Counted from the first letter of the stretch, positions 51,896 through 62,014 are shown. The stretch: DNA of 64,000 nt from JBAOHV01 sp963714875 (GCA_963714875.1 CAVQQI010000010.1:321323-385322), one strand, 5' to 3'. The notes: generated from the letters alone by a model not told the origin. Numbers and translations: made by a program.

Positions 51896-54514
51896 TCAGA
51901 GCAGGCCGAGCTCGATGGCTCGTTCCACGGCGTCGTCGCGGTCTGTGGCGTCGAGCTTCCGGTAGATGTTGCGCAGATGCGTCTTGATGGTGTTGGTCGA
52001 GACGTAGAGCTCACGGCCAATACCGGCGTTGGACAGTCTGCTCGGGAGGAAATCGAGGACGGCCAGCTCGCGCTCGGTGAGTGGCTCGATCAGTTGAGCC
52101 TGGCCTGACCGTCGCGCCTCGGCGCTCGCTGCCGCGTCGAGCAACGACCTCACGAAGGTCTGGGAGCCGCGTTGTGACGTCGGCGCGAGGAGACGTAGCA
52201 GCGGCGAGTGGTCCAGGAACGGCCGGCGGAGTCCCTCCGCCGCAGCCTCGCTCGCCGCGTGGAGGAGCGCTGCTCGTGCCTCATCAGGATGCCCCTCCGC
52301 GTCCAACACCGCAGCGGTGCGGATGCGGTGTTCGACGACCTCAGTGAGGTTCCGAGAGTCGGGCACCCATCGATCGAGGTTCCGCCGGGCGGTGTCGACC
52401 TCGCGTGTGGCCAGGTCGAGGTCGATCAGCGCTGCTCCCGTCGCCGGTGGCCTCTCGCCTCGCGACATGACCGACTTCGCCTGGAGCAGATCGCCTTCAG
52501 CTATGAGCAACTGGGTGCGGAATGAATCCTCTGCATGTGCAAGGAGCGGACGGCCCGGCACATGCGCGGGGTTGCGAAGTGCCGCAAGAGCCGCAACGTG
52601 CCCGTCCGTGATGGCAGCAAGGCGCGCTGCGAGCAGCCGCTGCAGGTCGTCGAACGTTGCCCCGCGTCCCCGCTGGATACGAGCGGCGGACTCGCTCAAG
52701 CTCCGGGTTGCGAGTCCGATGTCGTGTCGTTCGAGTCCGACGACGCCCAGCGCAGCGAAGGCGCTCGACGCGGCGACGTGGTAGGTGACTCCGGCGGCCG
52801 CTGCGGCGCTCAACGCGGAAGTCGCCAGGCGATGCGCTTCGTCGAGGTGGCCGAGCCAGGCTTCGATCAGCGCCTGGGCACCGAGTGTGTTGAGCCGCCA
52901 GATGATGTAGCTCACGCCCGGCAGGTCGGCCACTCGTGCGAGCCGCGCCCGGCTCGACAGAACGTCCTCGTCGAAGAACTCTGCCAGCGCGGCCGTGTAC
53001 TCGGCGATGACCCTGACCGAGTCGCGGCCACCGATGCCGAGGAAGTCGACGATGTCGTCATCGTCGAGCAGAGACAGAGCTCCCAAGCTCCTTGATGCCG
53101 CGCTCATGGTCTCGGCGGTCGGCAGGTCATCGAGCACAAGACACGCATAGAGGGCGTCCGCTGTGGCCCGCGCCCCCGGAGTGAGGTCCGTTCGCCGTCG
53201 CAGTCGACGGTGGGTTTCGGCTGCGTCGACGAACCTGTTGGCCGCGACCTGCGCAGCAAGCAGATTGATGCCGACGGCGGGCGGAGCATCGGGGAGCCCT
53301 CGCTCGATCGCTGAGAGCCACTGCACCAAGGTGGCCGATTCCCCCCGCTCGAAGAGCCCGTGCCCATGTTCGAGCACCAGCTCGAACGCCGACGAGTGGT
53401 CGCCGGCGGACATCAGCTGCTCGATGCCGTCCTCGACGAACCCGTTCGCGCCGAGCCACTCAGCCGCCTGCCGGGACAGGCGGTGTCCCAGGTGCGGGTC
53501 GTCGGCCCGCAAGCGGTTGCGCAGCAGGTCGGCAAAGAGCTGGTGGTAGCGCAGCCGGTTGCCCGCGGGGTCCAGCCGTGCAACGAAGAGCGACCGTTGC
53601 TCCAGGGCTGCGAGCATCTCGCGTGCGTTGCCGTCGCCCGTGACCGCATCGCAGAGGTCAATTGATAGCCAGGGCAGAACCGAGGTGTGGAGCAGGAATC
53701 GTCGGGTGGCCGGATCCAGGGTGTCGAGCACCTCCTGAGTGAGATACTCGACGATGAGGCGGTCGGAGCCGGAGAACGACTCGACGAAGTCGGTCGGATC
53801 ATCGGTGGACTGCAGCGAGATCGCTGCGAGGCGCAGCCCCGCCGCCCAGCCATCCGTCCGCTCGACGAGCGATTCGGCTTGTGCTGCGGACAGGCCGGTG
53901 CGGCTCGCGGAACTCAGAAGTTCCGTGGCCTCCTCGCAGTCGAACGCCAAGTCGGACGCTCGCACCTCGATCAACCTGCCCTCCAGCCTCAAGTCGCCCA
54001 GCCGGAGCGCCGGATCCCACCGTGCGGCGAGCACCAGGCGCACGTTGTCGGGGAGGCGGCACATGAGATCGCCGAGGTCGGCGATCAGGGCGCTGTTGGT
54101 CAGGACGTGAAGGTCGTCGAGCACCACGACGATGTCGTCGGGTTGCGCCCGCAGCTCTGCGAGGAGCCCTTCGATGAACGGTTCCCCCAGCTTGCTGCCG
54201 CCGGTCGCTCGGAGCTCGGCGAGCTTGGCCGTGATCGGCTGCGGTGCCCGGGCGAGCGCGATCAGCAGCGCCTGGACGAATGCCGCCGAGTCGTTGTGGC
54301 GGCTGGAGAGTGCCACGGTGCACACGCACAGGTCGGGTCGGGATTCCGCCCATTGCCCCAGCAGCACCGACTTGCCGGAACCGGCCGAGGCCACCACGAG
54401 GCCGATTCCGCCCCGCTGAACCGCGTCGAGTTGCCGCTCCAAGCGCGGCCGACCGACGAACGATATGGGTGCGCCCGGCACCCGATCTCGCAGATTTCCA
54501 GACGCACCTTCCAC
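51896..54514 (-). CDS. MalT-like LuxR-family ATPase regulator
   Basis: 872 residues from GTG 54514. P-loop NTPase: ASAGSGKS (Walker A, residues 42-49), VVVLDDLHVL (Walker B, about 130), AARWDPALRLGDLRL and DGWAAGLRLAAISL as in MalT-type regulators. Then a winged-helix segment (RYHQLFADLLRNRL), a long TPR-like superhelix, and a C-terminal LuxR HTH (LTERELAVLDFLPSRLSNAGIGRELYVSTNTIKTHLRNIYRKL). It is the only large regulator on the element and probably controls the flanking stress-type genes; the small gene at 54600-54818 lies just upstream on the same strand. Confidence 0.9.
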   Translation of the reverse strand: MEGASGNLRDRVPGAPISFVGRPRLERQLDAVQRGGIGLVVASAGSGKSVLLGQWAESRPDLCVCTVALSSRHNDSAAFVQALLIALARAPQPITAKLAELRATGGSKLGEPFIEGLLAELRAQPDDIVVVLDDLHVLTNSALIADLGDLMCRLPDNVRLVLAARWDPALRLGDLRLEGRLIEVRASDLAFDCEEATELLSSASRTGLSAAQAESLVERTDGWAAGLRLAAISLQSTDDPTDFVESFSGSDRLIVEYLTQEVLDTLDPATRRFLLHTSVLPWLSIDLCDAVTGDGNAREMLAALEQRSLFVARLDPAGNRLRYHQLFADLLRNRLRADDPHLGHRLSRQAAEWLGANGFVEDGIEQLMSAGDHSSAFELVLEHGHGLFERGESATLVQWLSAIERGLPDAPPAVGINLLAAQVAANRFVDAAETHRRLRRRTDLTPGARATADALYACLVLDDLPTAETMSAASRSLGALSLLDDDDIVDFLGIGGRDSVRVIAEYTAALAEFFDEDVLSSRARLARVADLPGVSYIIWRLNTLGAQALIEAWLGHLDEAHRLATSALSAAAAAGVTYHVAASSAFAALGVVGLERHDIGLATRSLSESAARIQRGRGATFDDLQRLLAARLAAITDGHVAALAALRNPAHVPGRPLLAHAEDSFRTQLLIAEGDLLQAKSVMSRGERPPATGAALIDLDLATREVDTARRNLDRWVPDSRNLTEVVEHRIRTAAVLDAEGHPDEARAALLHAASEAAAEGLRRPFLDHSPLLRLLAPTSQRGSQTFVRSLLDAAASAEARRSGQAQLIEPLTERELAVLDFLPSRLSNAGIGRELYVSTNTIKTHLRNIYRKLDATDRDDAVERAIELGLL

Positions 54515-54599
54515 CGTGACAGGTTGCCATGACCGGTGTCGGACCCAAGAAGTCAGCGGAGCTCAGACCGTCGGTGCCGATTCTCTCCTGCTCGACCGC

Positions 54600-54818
54600 T
54601 CAACCGGAGGACTCGTCGCCGAGCCTCCGGACCTCGAGTAGTTCGACGTGGAAGTCCTGCAACCGGTGCAGTGCCCCGTGCAGCGCCGCCTCGTCCGGGA
54701 GCGCTCCCACCAGCCGCGACCGGTCGGGAAGGGACGGCTGGACTTCGAACCCCTCGAACTCGCCGAGCAACATCTCGCCAGCGGGACCCGCGATGACAAT
54801 CTCGTAGCGAATGGACAT
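54600..54818 (-). CDS. Small protein accompanying LuxR regulator
   Basis: 72 residues: IRYEIVIAGPAGEMLLGEFEGFEV, then PDRSRLVGALPDEAALHGALHRLQDFHVELLEVRRL. The pattern (two strands, DxAALHGxLxRLxD helix, final strand) is that of a small actinobacterial family often encoded beside LuxR-type or stress genes. No function is known to me. It is 85 bp upstream of the LuxR gene start and in the same direction, divergent from the DUF6325 gene. Confidence 0.7.
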   Translation of the reverse strand: MSIRYEIVIAGPAGEMLLGEFEGFEVQPSLPDRSRLVGALPDEAALHGALHRLQDFHVELLEVRRLGDESSG

Positions 54819-55151
54819 GGGTCACAGCATGTTCGACCCACCTCGCGTACCCCTCACCCGCGCCGGGTGATTCCTCGGCGAGATCGCTCGGTCTCGGCAG
54901 GGTCCGCTTCGGTCGTATGGGGCAAGCGGCTCCACCTAGGTCGGCCGCTTCCACTCGGCGACCGCTGATGCGAGGTCCCTGTCGTCGGTGTTCACCCTGC
55001 GCGGGTGATGCAGCGTCGCCCGGCAACTCCCATACTCGATGGCGCGTCCCAACATTCGTCGAGAGTCCTGAGGAGCCGTTCTGATGACCCGGAACAGCCA
55101 GATTCAGCAGGAGCAGGCGGGGGATGCGAGAAGCCGACGATTGGATGCCGT

Positions 55152-55610
55152 ATGACCAATGACCCGCTCGACGAACTGGGACCGGTCGACTTCGTCATCA
55201 TCGAATTCCCCGCCGGTGAGGCGAACTTCACCGGCGAGGCGGCGGCAGAACTCGCGGCGCTGATCGAGGCGGGCACCATCCGCCTTGTCGACCTGCTCAT
55301 CCTCACCAAGGACGACGATGGGAACGTCGACGCGGTGGAGCTGGCCGATCTCGACGACCTGGGCCCGTTCGAGGCACTCGAAGCAGAGCTCGCCGAGTTC
55401 CTGGCCGAGGATGACGTCGAGCACCTGGCCGCGGCCATGGAACCCGGCTCGGTCGCCGGTGTGATCGTCTACGAGAACCTCTGGGTGGCGCCGTTCGCGT
55501 CCGCTGCTCGCCGCGCCGGAGGACAGCTGATCGCCAACGGTCGCATCCCGGCCCAAGCCATCATCGCAGCCATCGAGGCGGACGAAGCACTCGAAGCGCA
55601 AGGAGCCTGA
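55152..55610 (+). CDS. DUF6325 family protein
   Basis: 152 residues from ATG 55152. Highly acidic protein with the family's ordered motifs: GPVDFVIIEFPAGEANFTGE, TIRLVDLLILTKDDDGNVDAVEL, EDDVEHLAAAMEPGSVAGVIVYENLWVAPFA and GGQLIANGRIPAQ. It is usually found next to a tiny basic protein, as here, one base downstream. Function unknown; often in stress-responsive clusters with DUF1269 and SHOCT proteins. Confidence 0.82.
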   Translation: MTNDPLDELGPVDFVIIEFPAGEANFTGEAAAELAALIEAGTIRLVDLLILTKDDDGNVDAVELADLDDLGPFEALEAELAEFLAEDDVEHLAAAMEPGSVAGVIVYENLWVAPFASAARRAGGQLIANGRIPAQAIIAAIEADEALEAQGA

Positions 55611-55611
55611 T

Positions 55612-55782
55612 ATGCCAGTACGACCAGGACGAAGGGGACGAGCAGGAGTCGTCGGCGCTCCCGTTGCCAAGGCTGCCGTCGTCACCAAGGCCGTCACCCC
55701 GGGACCCTCACCCGTCGCGAAGGCCGCTGTCGTGGGCGCCGCCGTCACGCCGGGACGCGGTCGCCGGCGGCGTCGGATCTGA
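55612..55782 (+). CDS. Small basic Ala/Val-rich protein
   Basis: 56 codons, ATG 55612 with AAGGAG seven bases upstream inside the preceding gene's end. Composition: Arg-rich ends (RPGRRGRAG; RGRRRRRI) around two copies of VAKAAVV. Too short for usual gene calls but it has a good ribosome site, follows the DUF6325 gene by one base and resembles the micro-proteins usually found there. The charge is opposite to the acidic DUF6325 product, so direct binding is plausible. Confidence 0.65.
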   Translation: MPVRPGRRGRAGVVGAPVAKAAVVTKAVTPGPSPVAKAAVVGAAVTPGRGRRRRRI

Positions 55783-55805
55783 CAGTTGCCCGGAGGGATA
55801 TCGCG

Positions 55806-56312
55806 ATGGTGAAGCCAACCCCAAGTGGCGAGGTCTCCGAGGCCCGCCAGACCCAGCTCGGGCTCTACGTCACCTCCGGCGAGGCCCTCGGTCTGCTGAG
55901 CTCGGACGAGGGAGCCCGCTTGCTCGACGTCCGCTGCCCGCAGGAGTACGTGTTCGTCGGCCACGCTGAGGTGGCGGTCAACATCCCGCTGGCCACCGTC
56001 GCCGACGAGGTCGACCCCGCGACCGGTTCGTTGCGGTGGGTGCCCAACCCTCAGTTCGTCGAGCAGGTCTCCGACTGGGCGGACAAGGGCGACCTCATCC
56101 TCGTCACCTGCCGTTCCGGTGGCCGTAGCGCGATGGCGGTCAACGCGCTCGCCGGTGCCGGGTTCACGAACGCCTACAACATCATCGACGGCTTCGAGGG
56201 TGACAAGGTCGACGACCCCACGAGTCCTGATCACGGCAAGCGACGCTGCAACGGCTGGAAGAACTCGGGCCTTCCATGGACCTACGCCGTTGACCCCTCT
56301 CGCATGCGCTAG
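55806..56312 (+). CDS. Rhodanese-like sulfurtransferase
   Basis: 168 residues, single rhodanese domain: LLDVRCPQEYVFVGHAEVAVNIPL (CH2A-like), active-site loop CRSGGRS with Cys102, and GFTNAYNIIDGFEGD. A C-terminal extension with NGWKNSGLPWTY is common in bacterial thiosulfate/persulfide rhodaneses. Cytoplasmic. Start ATG 55806 follows GGAGGGA. It lies 23 bp after the small basic gene and 54 bp before the desulfinase gene; a sulfur-relay role for the desulfinase product is inferred. Confidence 0.9.
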   Translation: MVKPTPSGEVSEARQTQLGLYVTSGEALGLLSSDEGARLLDVRCPQEYVFVGHAEVAVNIPLATVADEVDPATGSLRWVPNPQFVEQVSDWADKGDLILVTCRSGGRSAMAVNALAGAGFTNAYNIIDGFEGDKVDDPTSPDHGKRRCNGWKNSGLPWTYAVDPSRMR

Positions 56313-56366
56313 CGGCAGCACTAGCGGCCCACCCACGACCCCATCAACGCCAGGAGAACATCCCCG

Positions 56367-57530
56367 ATGACCGAACAGCGAGTATCGACCACCGTTCCAC
56401 TGGACTGGAACGAAGTGTGGTTCACAAATTGCCCGATGGTGTCGGCGAACAACGTCGACCAGGAATTGGGGTGGTGTCGTGAGGAGTTCAAGAAGATCGG
56501 GGTCGAGTACGCCTACTTCCGCCACGCACCCGAGAACAACTGGTACCCGCACTACATCCACAACCTCGACAACCTGATCCGTTTCGGCGGTCTCTACCCG
56601 CCGATCCACGTCCACGCGGACCTCCGCCGCACCGTCCTGCTCGGGGCGACGTGGGTGCACGAAGGCGGATGCATGGCCGTGCGTGCACGGGACGGAATCC
56701 ACCGCATGGAGCACCTGCGCGGGAAGAAGGTCGGCATCTCGAAGAGCCTGAACACCATCAAGAACGACTGGTGGCGGATCCAGGAGCACATGGGCATCGA
56801 GAACATGCTCATGCTGAATGACATGACGATGGACGACATCGAGCTGGTCGAGTTCCCCTATGCGGACGACTGGTACGACAAGCCCGAGATGCTCACGCCG
56901 CCGATGAACAACCCCTCAGAGCTGTGGATGCGACGCGACCACAAGCACGACCTGGCGTTTCGACCCCTCGAGAACGCCCTGCTCGGCGGAGTTGTTGACG
57001 CCATCTACACGCAGAGCAAGCCCTTCCAGCACCTCCAGGAGGCGACTGGCAAGATCACGATGATCGAGGACCTCTCCAGGCTTGCCGACTGGACCATCCA
57101 GGTCGCCAACACGCCCGCCGTCATCACCTGCACCCAGGAGATGGCCGACGAGCACCCCGAGCTCGTCCTCGCCTACATGCGGGCGATGGTGAAGGTCGGC
57201 AGGTGGGCCAACGAGCACAAGCGCGCAGCGGGCGCGATCCTCAACCGCCAGACGTTCTACCTCGACGCCGAGGACACCTACCAGGGCATCAAGCACGTCG
57301 ACATGGTCCCGAGCCTCAATGCGCAGAACATCGAGACCGTCAAGATCGGCAAGGACTTCATGGTCAGCCACGGCTACATCAAGAACGACTTCGACGTCGA
57401 CGAATGGGCCCGACCAGAGTTCCTCGAGCAGGCCTCCAAGCAGGTCCTCGAAGAAGAGTGGGAGCGTCGCAGTTGGAGCAAGCTGCCCGAAGGCGGCGCG
57501 CTCGAAGCCGAAGCCGTGCGGCTCGGTTGA
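56367..57530 (+). CDS. DszB-like sulfinate desulfinase family protein
   Basis: 387 residues, no signal peptide, periplasmic-binding-protein fold. It aligns by eye with 2'-hydroxybiphenyl-2-sulfinate desulfinase (DszB): TNCPMVSAN versus SNCPVPNA, LIRFGGLYPP versus YTRFGGEIPP, LRGKKVGIS, and near the C-terminus FDVDEWARPEFLEQAS versus VALDQWAAPEFLNNS. The catalytic set is kept: Cys22, His62 and Arg72, with the same 10-residue His-Arg spacing as His60/Arg70 of DszB. Expected reaction: hydrolysis of a C-SO2 bond to release sulfite; the organic substrate is unknown. AGGAGAA precedes the ATG; a strong hairpin follows the stop. Confidence 0.8.
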   Translation: MTEQRVSTTVPLDWNEVWFTNCPMVSANNVDQELGWCREEFKKIGVEYAYFRHAPENNWYPHYIHNLDNLIRFGGLYPPIHVHADLRRTVLLGATWVHEGGCMAVRARDGIHRMEHLRGKKVGISKSLNTIKNDWWRIQEHMGIENMLMLNDMTMDDIELVEFPYADDWYDKPEMLTPPMNNPSELWMRRDHKHDLAFRPLENALLGGVVDAIYTQSKPFQHLQEATGKITMIEDLSRLADWTIQVANTPAVITCTQEMADEHPELVLAYMRAMVKVGRWANEHKRAAGAILNRQTFYLDAEDTYQGIKHVDMVPSLNAQNIETVKIGKDFMVSHGYIKNDFDVDEWARPEFLEQASKQVLEEEWERRSWSKLPEGGALEAEAVRLG

Positions 57531-57541
57531 CCCGCCACCCC

Positions 57542-57576
57542 GTGGTCCGGCGCGATGTACGCCCGCGCCGGATCAC
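57542..57576 (+). terminator. Strong hairpin after desulfinase gene
   Basis: Thirteen-bp stem (57542-57554 with 57564-57576, one G-T pair) and a 9-nt loop, starting 12 bp after the stop. Closes the rhodanese-desulfinase transcription unit. Confidence 0.65.
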
Positions 57577-58047
57577 CAGCGGCCGCTGCTCGCCAAGCCC
57601 AACGCGAAGGGCCACCGTCTGTTGCGTCATCCTCGATCATGGCCCGCCCGGTGCTTCAGCGGAGGCCGGTCCCGCCGGGTGAGGCCGCGGAAATCTGGCG
57701 CCGCGCGCAGGAAAGCGATTCCGCTGGGGGATCGCGGGTGCCCTCAAGGTGCCGGCAGGGGCTCCCCGCGACCGTCGACGTTCGCCGGGAGCCTTGACCG
57801 GCCGGTCTCGCTCGGCAGCGCGATTCGGCGGTCCTCAGCTGGTGATGCGCGATGGCGACGCGGGGTTGACCGCGCTCGAGTGAAGCCCACAGAGATGCAC
57901 CGGGGTGACCGGGACTCTGACCACGCGCTCGACCGGTGTCTCGACCGCACCGATTTCTCCGCTCGGCGTGTCGTTGACTTGCGCTTAGGAGGGTGTGGAA
58001 CGAGCGAGCGTCAGCACGCAGGGTGCGGCCGTCGGTGGGGGCTGCTC
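57577..58047. other. 471-bp stretch without a supported gene
   Basis: Between the desulfinase terminator and the relaxase start. Frames are open by GC content only and show no recognisable protein. In elements of this type the origin of transfer often lies just upstream of the relaxase gene, so this is the most likely place for it; I see no diagnostic nick motif. Confidence 0.4.
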
Positions 58048-60690
58048 GTGTTGAGCGTGCACCGGTTGGGGGCCGGGTCGGAGGGCTACTACCTGGACCA
58101 GGTCGTGGCCGGGGTGGAGGACTACTACGCCGGCGCGGGCGAGGCGCCGGGTGAGTGGCTCGCCTCGTCCGCGCTGCTGGGTCTCGAGGGCCGGGTTGAT
58201 CCGGATGATCTGCGGGCGGTGCTGCTCGGTGTGGATCCCGGTTCGGGCGACGGGTTGCATCACGGGTCGGGTCGGTCAGTGCCGGGTTGGGATCTGACGT
58301 TCCGTGCGCCGAAGTCCGTCAGCGTCCTGTGGGGCCTCGCTGACCCGGAGATCGCGGACGTGGTCGTGGCGGCGCATGAGGCGGCGATGCAGGTCGGGCT
58401 CCGCTACGTCGAGGAGTGGGCGGGGTTCACCCGCACCGGCCGAGGCGGCGCAACCCGGGTCCGCGGCGGACGGGCTTGATCGCGGCGGGGTTCCGGCATC
58501 GCACCTCGCGTGACGGCGACCCGCACCTGCACACTCATGTGCTGGTGGCGAACTCGGTGCGCACGCCGGACGGGCGGTGGCGGACGTTGGATGGCCGCGG
58601 GTTGCTGGTGCACATGAAGACCGCCGGCTACGTCTACGACGCGCAGCTGCGCCACGAGCTGACCGAACGCCTCGGCGTCGAGTGGGGCCCGGTCGTCAAC
58701 GGGCTCGCCGATATCGAGGGCATCGACGCCGAGGTGCGCGAGCTGTTCTCGAAACGACGCAGCGCGATCGAGGACCGCATGGCCGAATGGGGGCTCACCT
58801 CCGCGAGAGCAGCGGAGGTCTCCGCGCTCGACACCCGCCAGGCCAAGACCGGCCGGGTGGAGCACACAGACGAGCTGCGCGACCGGTGGCGCACCGAGGC
58901 CGCCGAGATCGGCTGGACCCAACGGGATCTGCTCGGAGCGTGCCCGGCCGTGTTGACCGGTCAACACCACTCGACCGCGGCCGCGTTCACCGGTCAACGC
59001 CACTCGACTGCTGGCGCGTTCGACCGGTCAACGCCACCGAGGGGCTGGCGGTCACGGGTGACCAGGCGCTGATCCGTCCGGTCAACACGGGGCTGAGGTG
59101 CCGTGGTCAGGGGTGACCAGCCGTCTGACCACCTCGTCGACGCTGCGTTCGAGGAGATGTCGTCACCGGTCGGGTTGACGGCGCACGCGTCGAGCTTCGA
59201 CCGCCGCCACGTCATCCAGCATCTCGTCGACCACCTCCCACCAGGACCGCCCGCCGAATGGTTCGAAGCGACCGCGGATCGGTATCTCGAACGTGTCGAG
59301 GTCGTCGCGCTCGGATCGGATCCGGTGAAGGGCGAGTGCTACTCGACCGTCGATCTGCTCGCGCTCGAACGACGCCTCGCCGACCAGGTCGCTGACCCGC
59401 GGTTGGGGGAGCGGTCACCGGAGGTGATGCCCTCGATCGTCTGGTCGGTGTTCGAGGAACGACCGTCACTGTCGGGCGAGCAACGGGACCTGATCGGCGA
59501 CGTGTGCCGCAGCACCGACGCGGTGAGCGTGGTCGTCGCCGGGCCGGGGACCGGCAAGACGTTCTGTCTCGACGCGATCCGCGACACGTTCCAACGCAGC
59601 GGGTACACGACGATCGGCTGCGCCCTGTCCGCCTCCGCGGCGCATGAGCTCGAGCAGGGCTCGGGGATCGAGTCGATGACGATCGCCCGGCTCCGAGGTC
59701 AGCTCGATACAGGCGAGCGGAAGCTCCGGGCCCGCAGCGTGCTCGTGGTCGACGAAGCGGGCATGGTCGGCACCCGAGCCCTCGCGCCGCTGCTCGACCA
59801 CGCAGCGACCGCGGGAGCGAAGGTGATCCTCGTCGGTGACCCGAAGCAGCTACCGGAGATCGAAGCCGGCGGCTTCCTCCGCCACCTCGCCCAACACCAC
59901 GAGGTGTCACTCGCTCACCGAGAACCGCCGTCAACGCGTCGGCTGGGAACGCGACACGATCAGCGACCTCGCCCACGGCCGAGTCGACGCAGCGCTCGAA
60001 CGTATGACCGCGAACGACGGTGTCGTGGTCGGACACAACGCCGACCTGGTCCGACAACGCATGACCGACGACTGGTTCCGTCCACCGCAGCAGCGGGGCG
60101 TCTGCGGTGATGATGGCGAGCCGTAACAGCGACGTCGATGACCTCAACCGGCGAGCCCATCAGCTCATGGCCGACCACGGCCACCTCCACGGCGAGGCGC
60201 TCCACCTCGATGGCCGGCCGTTCCAGATCGGCGACCGCGTGGTGTGCCTGCGCAACGACCGGCGACTCGGCGTGCGCAACGGCACCGTCGGCGACATCAC
60301 CCACATCGACCACCAGCACCGCACCCTCACCATCGACACCCCCGACGGGACACGGCGGCGTACCGGGCGAGTACCTCGACGATCGGGCATGTCCGTCATG
60401 GCTACGCCGTCACCATCCACAAAGCCCAAGGCATCACGTGTGACCACGCGCTGCTGCTCGGCAGCGACGAGCTCTACCGAGAGTCCGGCTACGTCGGACT
60501 CTCCCGCGGCCGCGAATCGAACCGGATCTACGCCGTCTCCACAGCACCCGACCCCGAAGCCCACATCCCCAAGCACCTCCGCACCGAACGTGAACCGCTC
60601 GACGTGCTCACCCACGCACTCGAACAAACACGAGCCCAGAAGCTCGGCATCGACCACGACGCCGAGCCCGATCTCGGGGCAGGTCTGTAA
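58048..60690 (+). pseudogene. MobF-family conjugative relaxase/helicase (TraA/TrwC-like), frame-broken
   Basis: Starts at GTG 58048 (LSVHRLGAGSEGYYLDQV, with the catalytic Tyr pair). Relaxase domain: VPGWDLTFRAPKSVSVLWGLAD and the 3-His metal motif DPHLHTHVLVAN. Helicase domain: Walker A VVAGPGTGKTF, Walker B VLVVDEAGMVG, GDPKQLPEIEAGG, and late motifs VTIHKAQGITCDHALL and YVGLSRGRESNRIY. It is read in several frames, with changes near 58465, 59020-59100, 59935, 60110 and 60375. All domains are present in order, but the region between relaxase and helicase is disturbed by 33-bp repeats. It nicks the transfer origin in mobilisation. Confidence 0.82.
58956..59045. repeat. 33-bp direct repeats inside relaxase gene
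   Basis: Units begin with ACCGGTCAAC at 58956, 58989 and 59023; the first two encode TGQHHSTAAAF and TGQRHSTAGAF. The second interval is 34 bp, so the reading frame slips exactly at the third unit. Confidence 0.7.
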
Positions 60691-60715
60691 GGCGGTGCCG
60701 ACCGCCCTCGGATCG

Positions 60716-61869
60716 TCAGCCGGGCCGTGGACGGTCGCCGTGCCACACGCGGTCGCCGATGACATCGGCGGATCGGGCATCTGACTCCTGGACCCAGTGG
60801 GCGTAGATGTTCGTCGTCGTCGACGGGTTGCGGTGGCCGACGCGGCCGGAGACGCTGCGCAGTGGTACGCCGGCGTCGAGCAGCTGGGTGACCTGGAGGT
60901 GGCGCAGCCCGTGAAGGTGGATCCAGCTCGGCAGGTCCATCCGGTCGCGCAATCGGCTGAACGCCCTCGTCGCGCTCGACGGGTGCAGCGGCTGGAGGCC
61001 GCCCGGTTCAGGTGCGAGCACGTACGCGTCGTCGCTCAGCTCGATGTCGCACAGTGCGCACGCTTTGGCGTGACGTTCCAGGTGGTCGAGCAACCAGTCG
61101 AGCGCGAACGACGACAGCGTGACCGTTCGGTGCTGGTGGGTCTTGGTGTCTTTCTCGTAGACGACGTTCGTCTCACCGATCGCCGCCTCGATCCGAACCG
61201 TGCCTGCGTCTCCGTCGACGTGCCGCCAACGGAGCGCGCACAGCTCGCCGCGGCGCGCTCCTGTGTCGGCAGCGAGCACCATCAGTGTCGCGAGCGTCGG
61301 GTTCACCTTCGACGCTTCGTCGATCATCGCCCGTGCCATGTTGATCGGCACCGGCTTCGGGTTCGAGGTGTGCTGTCGGGGCGGACGCGCGTCTCGACCG
61401 ACGTTGACCGCGACCCAGCCCCAGCGCTTCGCCTGGTCGAGCACCCGGCACAACAGGATGTGACAGCCCCGCACGGTCGAGCGCGAGTAGCCCGGCCTCG
61501 ACCAGCGCGCCGTAGAAGCGGTCGAGGTGCTCGGCGGTCAGGTGCGACAGCCGACGGGACCCGAGCGCCGGGAGCACGTGGCACTCGGCCGAGGTGCGGT
61601 AGCACGCGCAGCGTCGTCGGCTCGAGCCCCTCGAGCTCGGCCTGGCGCAGTCCTGCCTCGACGGCGTGCGCGACCGTGCGCTGTCCGACCGACACCTGGC
61701 CACGTGCGGACTTCGTGATCAGCTCGGCCAACGCGATGTCGGCCTCGCGGGAGGTGCCGTGGAAGGTCACCGACTTCTGTTGACGCTTGCGCGTCAACGG
61801 GTCCTCACCTGCGTCGACGCGCAGCTCCCAGGTCCCCGGAACTCGTCCCTTGCGCTTGTTGCCCTTCAT
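60716..61869 (-). pseudogene. Tyrosine site-specific integrase of the element, frame-broken
   Basis: About 383 residues in three frames (changes near 61620 and 61480). N-terminus: GNKRKGRVPGTWELRVDAG and SAM-like arm-binding region. Catalytic domain: first Arg in AADTGARRGELCALRW, the Lys region around TKTHQHRTVTL, HxxR in LHGLRHLQVTQLLDAG, second His in VGHRNPSTT and nucleophile Tyr in NIYAHW. Located 149 bp from the tRNA-Thr attachment repeat and transcribed away from it, as expected for the integrase responsible for insertion. Confidence 0.85.
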
Positions 61870-62014
61870 CCCGTCTCCGTTCTCGCACCGATTCGTGAGA
61901 CGTCGGTGAGATTCCGTGAGACAGGGTGATGGTGAGGTCTCGACCGGTGTCTAGACCGGAGCCTGACCATCGCCGGAAACCCTTGTGGCTACTGGGTTCC
62001 CGAGTGGGTCTGAA

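Noticed and set aside
55104..56789. 561-codon minus-strand frame opposite DUF6325, rhodanese and desulfinase genes
   Set aside because: Antisense shadow; the plus-strand genes have clear motifs and ribosome sites.
56367..57530. Plain ABC-transporter substrate-binding protein (NMT1/thiamine-precursor type)
   Set aside because: Same fold, but there is no signal peptide, no permease or ATPase gene nearby, and the DszB catalytic residues are conserved; still the main alternative.
48628..57530. Complete dibenzothiophene desulfurisation (4S) operon
   Set aside because: No DszA or DszC monooxygenase is present in the element.
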